A stretch of DNA of 64,000 nucleotides from the NCBI RefSeq assembly GCF_016718685.1, contig NZ_JADKCX010000012.1:52808-116807 (forward strand), read 5' to 3'. Within the stretch, counting starts at the first letter, position 1; the number at the start of each line of letters is the position of its first letter. This DNA is from Haliscomenobacter sp. (GTDB lineage Bacteria > Bacteroidota > Bacteroidia > Chitinophagales > Saprospiraceae). The notes below the pieces were generated by a model, which searched no databases, had not been told where the DNA came from, and was given only the letters and a program-made list of their open reading frames with translations. The translations under genes and the position numbers were made by a program. Shown here piece by piece: positions 20,062 to 30,803 of the stretch.

Positions 20062-22507
20062 ATGCGCCATAACCTGCTAACTTTAAGCTGTTGTTTAACC
20101 CTGGTGTCCAACTTTGCATCCGCCCAAAGTTTTGACCAACCCAATTTCAATCCCAGTACCGTACTCTGGTACCAAGAACCCGCCCAAAAATGGGAAGAAG
20201 CCCTGCCCGTTGGCAATGGCCGCCTGGGTGCCATGGTTTTTGGCAAACCCAGCGAAGAACGCATTCAACTGAACGAAGAAACTTACTGGAAGGGCGGCCC
20301 CTACTCTACCGTGGTCAAAGGGGGGCATGAGGTGCTGCCCGAGATCCAAAAATACGTTTTTGAAGGTAAAATGCTCAAGGCCCACAACCTATTCGGGCGG
20401 CGCACGATGGGCTATCCTGTGGAGCAGCAGAAGTACCAAAGCCTGGCCAACCTCCACCTCTTTTTTGCCGAAACTGAACCCACTACCGTTTACAAACGCT
20501 GGCTCGATTTGGAGACGGGCATCACTTCGGTGGAGTACCGGGTGCAGGAGGTTCGTTATCGGCGTGATGTGTTTGTTTCTGCGCCCAATCAGGTGGTCGT
20601 GCTGCGGCTGACGGCCAGCGAAGCGCAAAAAATCAGTTTTAAAGCCAACTTGCGCGGTGTGCGCAATCCCGCTCACTCCAATTACGGTACCGATTATTTC
20701 ACCATGGATCCCTACGGCCAGGATGGGTTAATGCTGAAAGGAAAATCTTCGGACTACCTCGGCGTGGAAGGAAAATTGCGCTTTGAAGGCCAGGTAAAAG
20801 TGGTGGCCGAAGGCGGCACGGTACGTACTGATGACGTCGATTTATGGGTGGAAAAAGCCGATGCGGTGACCCTCTACTTCAATGCCGCCACCAATTTTGT
20901 CAATTACCACGATGTGAGCGCCGATCCACACGCCCGGGTAGAAGCGGTTTGGAAAAATATGGCGGGCAAATCCTATACCCAAATCCGCGATGCCGCCGTC
21001 AAAGACCACCAAAAATACTTCCAGCGTACAACCTTGCAGTTGGAAATCGCGGCCAGTTCTTATTTGCCGACCAATGAACGGATGCTCAACATTCAAAAAA
21101 CTGCCGACCCTAGTTTGGCCGCCCTTGTGCTACAACTTTGGCCGCTATTTGTTGATTGGGTCTTCCCGGCCTGGCACCCAGCCCGCCAACCTGCAAGGCA
21201 TCTGGAACAACGACATGAACCCCGCCTGGGATTCCAAATACACTACCAACATCAACACAGAGATGAACTATTGGCCTGCGGAAACGGGCAACTTGTCGGA
21301 ATGTGTGGAGCCCCTCATCCAGATGGTCAAAGAATTGATGGATCAAGGCAGCCAGGTGGCCAAAGAACACTACGGCTGCCGCGGCTGGGTGTTTCACCAA
21401 AACACTGATTTGTGGCGGGTAGCTGCACCGATGGATGGCCCGAGTTGGGGGACGTTTACGACGGGTGGCGCCTGGCTGTACCCAATTGTGGGAGCATTAC
21501 CTATTCTCGATGGACAAAGCATACCTGAAAGAAATTTACCCGGTCATGCAAGGTTCGGTGCAGTTTTTATGGATTTCCTGGTTGAAACGCCCGATAAAAA
21601 ATGGCTGGTCACCAATCCTTCCACCTCTCCCGAAAACTTCCCGGCCAGCCCCGGCAATCAACCCTATTTTGATGAAGTGACCGGGATGAACCTGCCGGGT
21701 ACCACCATTTGTTATGGCTCTTCAATTGACATGCAAATCCTGTCCGACTTGTTTGGGTACTACGTGCAAGCTTCTGCACTGTTACAGGTAGATCAGGAGT
21801 TTGCCGCAAAAGTAGCAGCAGCCCGCAAACGTTTTCCTCCGCCCCAGATTGGCAAAGATGGGGCTTTACAAGAATGGGCCGAAGATTGGGGGCAACTGGA
21901 AAAAGCGCACCGGCATTATTCGCACTTGTACGGCTTGTACCCGGGCAATGTGTTGTCCACCTGGCGCACGCCCCAATGGATCGCCGGAGTAAAACAAGTA
22001 TTGGAGCAAAGAGGAGACGAAGCTTCGGGCTGGTCGCGCGCCTGGAAAATGTGCCTTTGGGCGCGGCTCTACGATGGTGATCGATTGGAGAAAATCTTTA
22101 AGGGGTACCTCAAAGACCAGGCTTATCCGCAGTTGTTTGCCAAGTGTTACACCCCCATGCAAGTAGATGGTTCTTTTGGCGTAGCCGCAGGGGTAATGGA
22201 AGCTTTGGTACAATCGCACGAAGGGCGGATCCACTTATTGCCTGCCTTGCCTTCGGCCTGGCATACCGGAAGTTTGAGTGGCACGCGGGTGCGTGGAGGT
22301 TTTGTATTGGATTTTTCCTGGAAAGAAGGGAAAGTGCAGCAGGCCAAATTGGTATCGAACGCGGGGCAGATTTGCCGCTTGAAAATTGCTGAAGGGAAAC
22401 TGCAAATTACCCAGGGAGGGAAAGCAGTCAGCGGCAAATTGATGGAAGATGGATCGGTCAGTTTTCCGACTCAAGTCGGTAGAGAATATGTGATTAAGGT
22501 TTTTTAA
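20062..22507 (+). CDS. Glycoside hydrolase family 95 (alpha-L-fucosidase-like), frameshifted
   Basis: Secreted (alpha/alpha)6-barrel glycosidase of about 815 residues once repaired; start at ATG 20062 (MRHNLLTLSCC, signal peptide). The N-terminal domain has the GH95 opening LWYQEPAQKWEEALPVGNGRLGAMVFGKP; the barrel has SSRPGTQPANLQGIWNND, TTNINTEMNYWPAETGNLSE and CYTPMQVDGSFGVAAGVMEAL, all conserved family blocks. One extra C near 21136 shifts the frame. A second region is read out of frame between ~21479 and ~21567: two bases missing, then one T missing, restoring CTQLWEHYLFSMDKAYLKEI. These net to zero, so a simple translation hides the damage. Activity on L-fucosides or L-galactosides is inferred. 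Confidence 0.88.
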
Positions 22508-22631
22508 GCGACTCAAAAAAGTAGCACAAAGGACACTAGGAAAAGCACAAAGGCCACAAAGACGAGCGTCACATTGTGTACTTTGTGCTTTTCTTGGTGT
22601 CCTTTGTGCCAAAATAATGTCGCTTTTGAGT
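22508..22631. repeat. Intergenic word-repeat hairpin, CACAAAGGACAC family
   Basis: Left arm has GCACAAAGGACACTAGGAAA and AGCACAAAGGCCACAAAG; right arm is the inverse (CTTTGTGCTTTTCTTGGTGT, CCTTTGTGCC), with GCGACTCAAAA / CGCTTTTGAGT at the ends. It fills the whole gap between two convergent stop codons. Confidence 0.8.
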
Positions 22632-22633
22632 AT

Positions 22634-23512
22634 TTACACCCCAAATTTCTGCTTCAAATACCCAATCGCCATGTCGTAAGCTTCTTTTGACATCGCTGGG
22701 TCATGCTTGGCGTTGCTTGGGTTGGCAAAACCGTGCACCCCTCCGAAGATTTTGTAGTTCAAACTTTTGCCCGCCGTTTTCATATTGGCCGCAAAGTCCT
22801 CAATGACCTTTTTGGAGATGTATTCTTCGGTAGCAAACAGGCCCAGTACATCGCTATTCAGGGTCTTCAATTTTTCCACATCCTGTACCGGCATGCCGTA
22901 GTACATCACGGAGCCAACCGTTTGTTTGCCACCCAGGATGGCCGACTTCAAAGACCAGCCGCCGCCAAAGCACCAACCCACGTTGGCAATTTTGGCTTTT
23001 TTCCCGGCCATCGTCATGGCACCTTTCACGATGCTCTCCAGGCGTGCTTCCTGGACACCGCGCATGAAACCACCCGCTTCTTTGGGGTCAGCTGTGACCT
23101 TGCCATCGTACATGTCGAGGGCAATTACGTTGACGGCACCGCCCAGGTCGGTGTAAAAAATATCCGACTGCTTTTTGATGTAGTCGTTCAAGCCCCACCA
23201 TTCCTGGTATACAAACAACCACTTGTTCGATTTTTTCTTGGCTTTGATCATGTAACCATTAGCCGTTTGACCGTCCGGCGTTTTGAAACTTACACTGCTG
23301 CCCATTTCGGCGTAGTCCAGGGGCAGTGGCGCGGGGTGTAAGGCGACAAATTTGGGGTCATCCACAAAGGCGGCCATACCCTCATTGTCGGTGTGGCACA
23401 TCGGCATGGGTGCAGCGACAGGGTTTACGGCAGGTGCATTGTACCGAATTGGTTGAAAAACGCTCAACAAACTGAGGACAATGGACAGGGAGGAAATGAG
23501 AAAATAGTTCAT
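22634..23512 (-). CDS. Dienelactone hydrolase family protein
   Basis: Secreted alpha/beta hydrolase of 292 residues. A signal segment (MNYFLISSLSIVLSLLSVF) precedes the domain. The catalytic triad is visible: nucleophilic Cys in VGWCFGGGWSLK (~180, replacing Ser as in dienelactone hydrolases), Glu in the conserved YQEWWGLNDYIK stretch (~105) that positions it, and His in VHGFANPSN (~265). The family opens cyclic lactones or carboxymethylene-butenolide; many secreted members have other ester substrates. Convergent with the GH95 gene; no partner gene. Confidence 0.88.
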   Translation of the reverse strand: MNYFLISSLSIVLSLLSVFQPIRYNAPAVNPVAAPMPMCHTDNEGMAAFVDDPKFVALHPAPLPLDYAEMGSSVSFKTPDGQTANGYMIKAKKKSNKWLFVYQEWWGLNDYIKKQSDIFYTDLGGAVNVIALDMYDGKVTADPKEAGGFMRGVQEARLESIVKGAMTMAGKKAKIANVGWCFGGGWSLKSAILGGKQTVGSVMYYGMPVQDVEKLKTLNSDVLGLFATEEYISKKVIEDFAANMKTAGKSLNYKIFGGVHGFANPSNAKHDPAMSKEAYDMAIGYLKQKFGV

Positions 23513-23607
23513 CGTTAAGACAATTTTTTGTTATTCACATTATAAGCATCAGGCAATCGAGCTGCCACGGGAAGCGAACATTTTTGGGAGCAAAAGTTCT
23601 GAAGTTG

Positions 23608-24816
23608 TTACCGCTGCAAGACAAAAGATCCACTGCTGCGAATCAAAGAACGTTGGTCTAGCAGATGATAAAAATAAGTTCCATTGCTTAACCCGGATTT
23701 GAGTTGGACAACATGCTGAACTTTACCACCGGGGGCACTGATGCGCTCCAAAGCCACCATTTGCCCCTGAGTATTGTACATGAGTACATCCCAATCTTCG
23801 GAGTCCGACTTCTCAAACTCCAGTACAAGATTTCCGGCTGTAGGGTTGGGAAAGAGTTTGGTTTTTACCGCTATTTTTTTCAAATCCGGCAAATCGGTGG
23901 TCAAGCCCCGCACGGGATTGATGTTGCGTACCACCCGAGCCAGGGTATCGTTGCGTATGGCTGCAGTCAGGATGGCCGAAGCAAAGCGGGCACCGTAAAA
24001 GGCATAAGTTTTGCTTTGCCGGAGGGCATTTTGCTCCAGTCCCAGAGCCGTCAAAATCAATCCGGGGGCTGGCGTCGAAGACAGGTAAAAACTATCCCGG
24101 GAAAGTTCAGTGGTTTCCACCAGTAGCACAGCAAAGTCCAGCGGGCTTCCTCCGCGCGGGTTGCGCATGCGCAATGTTCCCCAACCTATGGTGGAATCTC
24201 GTTTGTATTCATTGGTCACGACCTGGCCGGGCGTACGATTCAATCCCGCCAAAGCCACCGTAATTTGAAAATTGATCACATTGCGGTAGGTCCAGATGTG
24301 TTTGCTGTTGGCGGTAAGTGGAAATTTATAGTAGTACAAAGGGTTGTCGGTATAATTGTCCACCTTGCGAAACAAGGTGACCGAATCGCTGCGGAACCCG
24401 GTAAAACCGCTCAAGGGGAAACTTCCTCCGGCAAAAATGGTTCCTTGAACCGAGTAGCCGTCATCGCCGTAACGTTCAAATTGAAAATTGTCGGTCACCC
24501 GAAATGGGCCAAAAACATAACTTGCCGTATAGGCTCCAGTCGCGTTGGGGAAATCAAAAGGAATGAACAAGGGATCAAGCACTGAAGTAACAAAACGCTG
24601 GGGTACCAAAGCAGAATCTAGGGCATTGGAATAATCCCAAAACTGGTTGTTGCCTCCTTTCGGAATCTGGAAGCCCTGGCGTTGCATGACCTGGCTGAGG
24701 ATTGTATCGGCACGGTTGTCGGAAATGGTAAAATCACTACGCGTCAGGGAGATTTGGGCATTTAATCCCGTGATGAAACAAAATAAACAAAGGCTTAAGT
24801 AGAGTTTTTGGGTCAT
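23608..24816 (-). CDS. T9SS type A sorting-domain protein
   Basis: Secreted protein of 402 residues with an N-terminal signal peptide (MTQKLYLSLCLFCFITGLNA) and a C-terminal type IX sorting domain (~320-402: KLFPNPTAGNLVLEFEKSD, VLMYNTQGQMV, GLSNGTYFYHLLDQ). The central 300 residues match no family I recognise; they show repeated short beta-strands (FRVTDNFQFERYGDDGYSV). It is presumably exported across the outer membrane by T9SS and attached to the cell surface or released. Intact. Confidence 0.85.
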   Translation of the reverse strand: MTQKLYLSLCLFCFITGLNAQISLTRSDFTISDNRADTILSQVMQRQGFQIPKGGNNQFWDYSNALDSALVPQRFVTSVLDPLFIPFDFPNATGAYTASYVFGPFRVTDNFQFERYGDDGYSVQGTIFAGGSFPLSGFTGFRSDSVTLFRKVDNYTDNPLYYYKFPLTANSKHIWTYRNVINFQITVALAGLNRTPGQVVTNEYKRDSTIGWGTLRMRNPRGGSPLDFAVLLVETTELSRDSFYLSSTPAPGLILTALGLEQNALRQSKTYAFYGARFASAILTAAIRNDTLARVVRNINPVRGLTTDLPDLKKIAVKTKLFPNPTAGNLVLEFEKSDSEDWDVLMYNTQGQMVALERISAPGGKVQHVVQLKSGLSNGTYFYHLLDQRSLIRSSGSFVLQR

Positions 24817-24881
24817 GGTATTGGATTGGATATGGTTACATTAAACTCCGAGTTTACCATCGAGCGTCGTACATGCAATAG

Positions 24882-24971
24882 CTAAGGTGTCTTAGGTTTC
24901 TTAGGTGGTGAAAAAACGTACTAGCAGTTTCTTTTCTTTTTTCACCACCTAAGTAACCTAAGACACCTTAG
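24882..24971. repeat. Intergenic word-repeat hairpin, CCTAAGACACC family
   Basis: Arms 24882-24916 and 24937-24971 are 35-base inverted repeats with one mismatch, built from CTAAGGTGTCTTAGG and TTAGGTGGTGAAAAAA. It starts 37 bases after the htrA stop codon. Near-identical arms occur at 29574-29652 and 43989-44080. Confidence 0.9.
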
Positions 24972-25008
24972 AGACACCTGAGAAATGCGATGTATTTGAT
25001 TTTCAAAC

Positions 25009-26468
25009 CTATTTGAGGTCGAACACGTAAAAATAAGGCTCCTCTACGCCGGCATATACCCCTTTCAATTTCACTTCGGTTTTGCCATTGCGCAGCGCAG
25101 CAATCAAGTCCTCTTCAGAAGCAATTTTCCGTTCGTTCACCTGGGTAATCACAAAATTGGGTTTCAAATTGGTCTGGTCGATTTTACTACCTTTAAAAAC
25201 ACTGGTCACTTTGACGCCATGTTCCAACTCCATTTGTTTGAGCTCAAATGCGTTCAAAGGACGTACCTCCATGCCCAGTTTTTGCAAAAATTTCACATCC
25301 GCGCCTTGCACAATGCTGGTTTTGTTGCTGCGGTTTTTTAGGGTTACTTTGGCGATGGCTTTTTTGCCATTGCGCATGTATTCCACCCGCAGGACGTTGC
25401 CGGGTGAATACCGACCAACCTGTTCCTGTAGTTCGGGCATTGAACCCGTTTTCACTCCATTTACCCGCAGGATCACGTCATCCCTGCGCAAGCCAGCATC
25501 GGCAGCACCGCTACCTGGAGTGACCCCCGTGATGTGTACACCTGCTACATCGTTCAGGCCCAAATTACGGGCCAGTTCACTGTTTACATCCTCGATCCGT
25601 ATGCCAATCAGCCCACGTTGGACGATGCCGTAATTTTTGAGGTCGCCGATGACTTTGCGCACCAAATTGGAGGGTACGGCAAAAGAATAGCCCTCGTATT
25701 GTCCCGATTGGGTCAGAATAGCCGTATTGATGCCAATCAGTTCTCCCGAAGTATTGACCAAGGCCCCCCCACTATTGCCAGGGTTAACAGCGGCGTCGGT
25801 TTGGATGAAGGATTCAATCTTGTCCTGGGCATCCAGCACGTCGATGCTACGGCCTTTGGCACTGACGATCCCGGCGGTAACCGTTGATTCCAAATCAAAA
25901 GGATTGCCTACCGCCAGCACCCATTCGCCAATTTGTACGGAATCGGAATTGCCAAAAGTCAAAAAGGCAGGTTATCCACCTCCACTTTGATCAAGGCCAA
26001 ATCGGTAGAAGGATCGCTGCCGATGAGGGTAGCCTTCATTTCACGGTTGTCGCTAAAAGAAACGCTGATCTTGTCTCCATCCGCCACGACGTGGTGGTTG
26101 GTCACGATGTACCCATCTTTAGAAATGATCACGCCTGAGCCAGAAGCACCTCTTTGGGGGTAACGATCTCGTCCAAATAATTTGTCAAAGGAAAGCCCAC
26201 GGCCTCCTGAATTTACACTTTGGATGTTGACTACTGCGGGTGTAGAAACGGAAGCAGCGTACGTAAACTCGGTTGGGGCAGCCAGCGAAAAAGAAGCATT
26301 CCCCTCGGTAGTCAATCCGTCGCGAGAAACGTTACGGGATCGGTATTCGCTTTCACCGGACTCGCGGATGATGACTTCGCGGGGCTTTTCCAGCAAGCGA
26401 TATGCAGTGACGGCAACCAGGGCGCTAAACAGCGAAGCGAGGACAGTCGGAAGGTGTTTTTTCAGCAT
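25009..26468 (-). CDS. HtrA/DegP-type periplasmic serine protease (one frameshift)
   Basis: Envelope quality-control protease/chaperone of about 486 residues. A membrane-spanning signal (LPTVLASLFSALVAVTAYRLL) is followed by the trypsin-like domain with the full triad: His in TNHHVVADG (~120), Asp in PSTDLALIKV (~150) and Ser in NPGNSGGALV, then two PDZ domains (~300-400 and ~410-486). The frame breaks at the AAAAA run at 25961-25965: one more base joins VEVDNLPF to LTFGNSDSVQIGEWVLAVG, conserved in DegP. Since the break lies between the triad residues, a real mutation would abolish the protease; a sequence error is more likely. Confidence 0.9.
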
Positions 26469-26570
26469 GTGGTGATTTTATTATTGGCTACACTTCACAA
26501 AATCTAACATTTTAGCAACTTTTGCAACTATTACCAGGCTCAGTACCTTATTAATCATAAATCAAGCGGT

Positions 26571-27359
26571 ATGCAGGGCATTCCATTTTATAAATACCAG
26601 GGCGCAGGCAACGATTTCATCATGGTGGATCAGCGCGACAATCAATGGATTAACAGAGAAGATCGCGAATTGGTTGAAAAACTGTGTCATCGCCGCTTTG
26701 GAATTGGTGCCGATGGGCTCATCTTGTTGCAAAACCAGCCCGGTTTTGATTTTGAGATGATTTATTTCAACGCAGATGGTCGTGAGGGCAGTATGTGCGG
26801 CAATGGTGGTCGGTGTACCGTGGCATTTGCCCGTCAACTTGGGGTGATTGGCGATCGCTGTCATTTCCTGGCCGTAGATGGGCCCCACGATGCCAACATA
26901 AATAATCCAGAATGGGTGGAACTAAAAATGATCGATGTGACACAAGTAGAAGAGGGCAGTAATTTTTACTACCTCAATACGGGTTCTCCGCACTATATTG
27001 CTTTTGTCGAGAATATTGACCAAATTGATGTCGTGCAGGAGGGGCGTGCTGTCCGTTACAATGAACGCTTTCGGGCCGAAGGAACCAATGTCAATTTTAC
27101 CCAACTGACCGCCAATGGCCTCAAAGTTGCGACGTATGAACGGGGCGTAGAAGATGAAACCCTGGCTTGTGGTACGGGAGTTACCGCCGCAGCACTAGCC
27201 TATCATTTGAAAAGAGGCGGCCCCAAAGGAGCCTTTGAAGTGCCCATTCAAGTGAAAGGTGGCGATATGGCCATTCGTTTTGAGGCTACAGCGCAGGGGT
27301 TTAGCGATGTTTGGCTTTGTGGTCCGGCAAAAATGGTTTTTGGCGGGGAAACTACTTGA
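26571..27359 (+). CDS. dapF: Diaminopimelate epimerase
   Basis: Cytoplasmic, cofactor-independent epimerase interconverting LL- and meso-diaminopimelate for lysine and peptidoglycan synthesis. 262 residues, normal for the family. Both catalytic cysteines are in their motifs: MCGNGGRCTVAFA near residue 80 and ACGTGVTAAALAY near 205. The N-terminal FYKYQGAGNDFIMVDQR and the RRFGIGADGLILL block are classic DapF. Divergent from htrA, about 100 bases apart; the next gene is unrelated. No damage. Confidence 0.95.
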   Translation: MQGIPFYKYQGAGNDFIMVDQRDNQWINREDRELVEKLCHRRFGIGADGLILLQNQPGFDFEMIYFNADGREGSMCGNGGRCTVAFARQLGVIGDRCHFLAVDGPHDANINNPEWVELKMIDVTQVEEGSNFYYLNTGSPHYIAFVENIDQIDVVQEGRAVRYNERFRAEGTNVNFTQLTANGLKVATYERGVEDETLACGTGVTAAALAYHLKRGGPKGAFEVPIQVKGGDMAIRFEATAQGFSDVWLCGPAKMVFGGETT

Positions 27360-27484
27360 GCAAAGCCATCTTTTTCTTTACAAAAAACGAACAAGAACCA
27401 AACGGTTTTCGTCAATCTTACGTCTTATTACATTAATTTATATTAAAGTTTAATCGCGGTAGTGGATTGTTTGTGCAAAAATCT

Positions 27485-27492
27485 TAGTTTTG
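27485..27492 (+). promoter_or_regulatory. -7 promoter element (TAnnTTTG)
   Basis: TAGTTTTG matches the Bacteroidota -7 consensus and lies 44 bases before the T9SS protein start, in an AT-rich gap. A good -33 match at the usual spacing is not clear; the nearest TTTG (27470-27473) is too close. Confidence 0.35.
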
Positions 27493-27535
27493 TACCATCC
27501 CTCCGCAATAATTCCATTTACCAAAAACAATAAAA

Positions 27536-29567
27536 ATGCGGAACAAACTATCTACCCTGTTCACGTTGGTGCTTTTGCTTTCAAGCCAGGTCTGGGCTTT
27601 GGCCCAAACCATTCGAGAAATTGAAATCAATCCGGCAAATCCGGTAGCAGGTCAATCCTTTACCGTCACCCTGAAGGGGGATTTCCCCAGTGCTTGTTAT
27701 AGCCTGAACTACATTAACGCCACCATTTCAGCTGGCAATTACCTGGATCTCAACATTCAAGTCAATCAAAGCGCCGGGCCTTGTGCGGCGGTAGTCACAC
27801 CCTTTACGTTTACACGTACCTTTCATGGCGGACTGAATACGCCGGGCTTTTATTGCCTGCGTTTCTTCGGTGGACTGAGTGTAAACACCAGCGACAGCAA
27901 ATGTTTCAATGTGTTGCCCCCACCCCATTACGGAACGATCTGCGACGTCAGTTTTCCCACGATTTACTGTGGCAGCACCGTAAGTGGCAACAACAACTTT
28001 GAACCCAACCGACTGACGTATTATGAATGCGAATACGGTGATCGCGAACTGAAAAGTGGAGAAAAAGTATACCGCCTGGAGGTAGACCGCTACACCAAGG
28101 TTCGGCTCGATATGAAAATCCTGGACAATGTGGATCTGGACATGTTTTTGATCAAAGAGGTTTGTAAGCCCAATCAGCCCTATTACAAAGTGAAGTCTTA
28201 CGACTGTCTGGCCCAGGCTAAGATCAATCCAGTCAACAGCAAGGAAAGAAACATTGAAATCAACCTCGAAGTTGGCTCATACCTCGTCATCATCGATGGG
28301 GAAACCAATTATGATCGGGGACGTTTCACGCTCACCGCTGAGTGTGGTTACCGCGATTTGTGCACCAAAGCAGCCATCGTAAATTGCGGTGACAAACTGC
28401 TCAACCAAAGCACCATCACCGGGCGCAACGATGTTTGGAGCTATACCTGTGGCACAGGTGTATTCGAATCTGAAGGCAACGATCGGGTATATAAAATCAA
28501 ACTCGACAAGCCGACCAAACTATTTGTCGAAATGAACATCCTCAGCCCTGGCGAAGACCTGCAATTGACCTTGATCAAAGGAGAGGTTTGTCCAGATGCT
28601 TACCGGGAAGTCCATTCAGTAGCTGCTGAATTTTGTTTGGGCAGAAGTCCGGAATCTGGAACAACAAGCAATCGCCGCACCATCCTGCAAGATCTTCCCG
28701 CTGGCACCTACTATATCGCCGTAGATGCCCGGATGGCCATGACTCAAGGCGAATTACAACATTTCTTTCAATTGTGATCCCGTGCCTTGCGGCTTGAGTG
28801 TGGTGCCCAGTGTACTCGACTTTACGAGTGCCGGGGGTGCACAAACCCTGACCATCAATACGTCCACGGGCTTTAGTACTTATCCTACCCAAAGTTGGCT
28901 GGATTTGTCGCCTCGTTCAGCAAATACCGGGGGTACCACCAAAGTGAGTGTGCTGCGCAAAAGTGATTCCGGCAGCCGCCAGGAAAGCATCACCTTTACT
29001 TGTGGTACGGAAAGCCAGACGGTGCTGGTTACCCAGGCTGGTTCTTGCAAACCCAATGCTTTTTTCACGGTAAGCAAAAGTACCAACCAGGTCATCATCA
29101 GTGCTCCAGCTCAAGATAGCTCCACGTATTCCTGGAAATTCTCCAACGGCCAAACGTCCAATAAAGCCGTCGATACCGTCGATTTGCTGGCTGGTACCTA
29201 CCGCCTTTGTTTGACGGTGACCAACAAATGTGGTACGGCTACCTCCTGCCAATTGGTTAGAGTAGCGGGTTTTGCCACGGCAAGTGACCTGTCGTCACTG
29301 GATCGCCCCAAATTGTCCCAAGCGCGCTTGTACCCCAACCCCAGCAACGGCGAGGCTTTTGTGGAATTTGACTTGCCACAAGCGGGACGGGCTCAAATTC
29401 AGGTGTTCGACCTGAGTGGCCGTGAAGTGAACAAAGGGATGTCGCTACAACTGGATAAAGGCGTCAACCAAACCAAATTGTCGGTCGATCCGCTGCAAAG
29501 AGGCGTTTACCTGGTGCGGGTAACGCTGGCTGAGGGGAGTTGGACGGAGAAATTGGTGGTGGAATAG
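27536..29567 (+). CDS. T9SS sorting-domain protein with BACON and PKD domains (one frameshift)
   Basis: Secreted protein of about 677 residues. Order: signal peptide (MRNKLSTLFTLVLLLSSQVW), a beta domain to ~120, two cysteine-containing repeats (~140-270 and ~275-410, each with YRLEVD/YKIKLD then a pre-peptidase-like GTYYIAVDAR), a BACON-like domain (PSVLDFTSAGGAQTLTINTS, QSWLDLSPRS), a PKD-like domain (APAQDSSTYSWKFSNGQ) and a T9SS C-terminal domain (ARLYPNPSNGEAFVEFDLPQ). One extra T at 28754-28755 breaks the frame; removing it gives MTQGEYNISFNCDPVPCGL. BACON and PKD modules suggest carbohydrate or protein binding at the surface. No catalytic domain is seen. Confidence 0.82.
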
Positions 29568-29573
29568 GATACT

Positions 29574-29652
29574 TTTTATTAACCACCTAAGACACCTTAG
29601 TTCATCTTAGTGCTGCTAAGATGAACTTAGGTGTCTTAGGTGGTTAATAAAA
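29574..29652. repeat. Intergenic word-repeat hairpin, CCTAAGACACC family
   Basis: The best hairpin of the set: 37-base arms with one mismatch around a TGCTG loop, containing AACCACCTAAGACACCTTAG and TTCATCTTAG. It starts 6 bases after the T9SS protein stop. The remaining gap to 29777 is AT-rich with no gene. Confidence 0.92.
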
Positions 29653-29777
29653 AATATGTAAATATTCCTTAAACATATTAGACTAAAGATTCAATATAAA
29701 CTAAATCCTACCTGAAATACTAAAAAATCTTCCATCTCTCCTTATGTTTGGTGTTATTTACCCACAGCCAACACCAC

Positions 29778-30791
29778 ATGATCAACCTCATTTCCGATAC
29801 CGTGACCAAGCCTACTCCCGGCATGTTGCAAGCCATGTTACAAGCCGAAGTCGGCGACGATGTATTTGGTGAAGACCCCACGGTAAATGCCCTTGAAGCC
29901 AAAGCCGCCACACTTTTTGGCAAAGAAGCCGCCCTGTTTTGCCCATCGGGCACCATGACCAACCAAATCGCCATCAAGGTACACACCCAGCCGCTGGACG
30001 AGGTCATTTGTGACGAATACTCGCACATTTACCAATACGAGGTGGGCGGTTACGCTTTCAATTCCGGGATTGGGGTCAATCTGATCAAAGGCAGCAACGG
30101 CAAAATCACCGCCGAACAAGTTGCCACCGCCATCAAACCCGTGTACGACTGGTTGCCCATCAGCAAACTGGTGGTGCTCGAAAATACCTGCAACAAAGGG
30201 GGGGGCAGTTTTTACACCCTGGATGAAATTCGGCCCATCCAAGAAGTGTGCCGTGAACGTGGATTGAGTTTGCACCTGGACGGTGCCCGCTTGTTCAATG
30301 CCCTGGTCGAAACGGGAGAAAGTACCGCAGCAGTGGGGGAAGTTTTTGACAGCATTTCCATCTGTTTGTCCAAAGGGCTCGGCGCGCCAGTTGGCTCCTT
30401 GCTGATTGGCAGCAGCGCGTTCATCCGCCAGGCTCGCCGGGTGCGCAAGGCCCTGGGCGGCGGCATGCGCCAGGCTGGTTTTTTGGCTGCCGCAGGCATT
30501 TATGCCCTGGATCACCACGTACAACGCCTGAAAGAAGACAACGAGCGGGCCAAACGCCTGGGCCAGGTCCTGGCAAGTCAAACTTACGTCGATAATGTGC
30601 GGCCCGTTCAAAGCAATATTGTGATCTTTGACCTCAAAGCGCCCTGGACCGCGGAATCGTATCTGGAATTTTTGGCCGAGCACGGCATCAATGCCTCGGC
30701 TTTTGGCCCACAAACGGTGCGTTTTGTGACCCATTTGGATGTTAGCGAAGCCATGATTGATCGTGTTTTGGAAGTCATCGCTTCGGTTTAA
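29778..30791 (+). CDS. Low-specificity threonine aldolase / beta-eliminating lyase
   Basis: PLP-dependent cytoplasmic enzyme of 337 residues splitting L-threonine (or allo-threonine) into glycine and acetaldehyde. Start at ATG 29778 (MINLISDTVTKPTPGML), the conserved N-terminus. Motifs: EVGDDVFGEDPTVNALE, FCPSGTMTNQIA, the PLP-binding Lys in SICLSKGLGAPVGS (~200), and HLDGARLFNA with the PLP-contacting Asp. Intact. The next gene follows after 12 bases, so it may be cotranscribed with the two PH-domain membrane proteins, with no evident functional link. Confidence 0.93.
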   Translation: MINLISDTVTKPTPGMLQAMLQAEVGDDVFGEDPTVNALEAKAATLFGKEAALFCPSGTMTNQIAIKVHTQPLDEVICDEYSHIYQYEVGGYAFNSGIGVNLIKGSNGKITAEQVATAIKPVYDWLPISKLVVLENTCNKGGGSFYTLDEIRPIQEVCRERGLSLHLDGARLFNALVETGESTAAVGEVFDSISICLSKGLGAPVGSLLIGSSAFIRQARRVRKALGGGMRQAGFLAAAGIYALDHHVQRLKEDNERAKRLGQVLASQTYVDNVRPVQSNIVIFDLKAPWTAESYLEFLAEHGINASAFGPQTVRFVTHLDVSEAMIDRVLEVIASV

Positions 30792-30803
30792 ACCTACAGT
30801 CCT

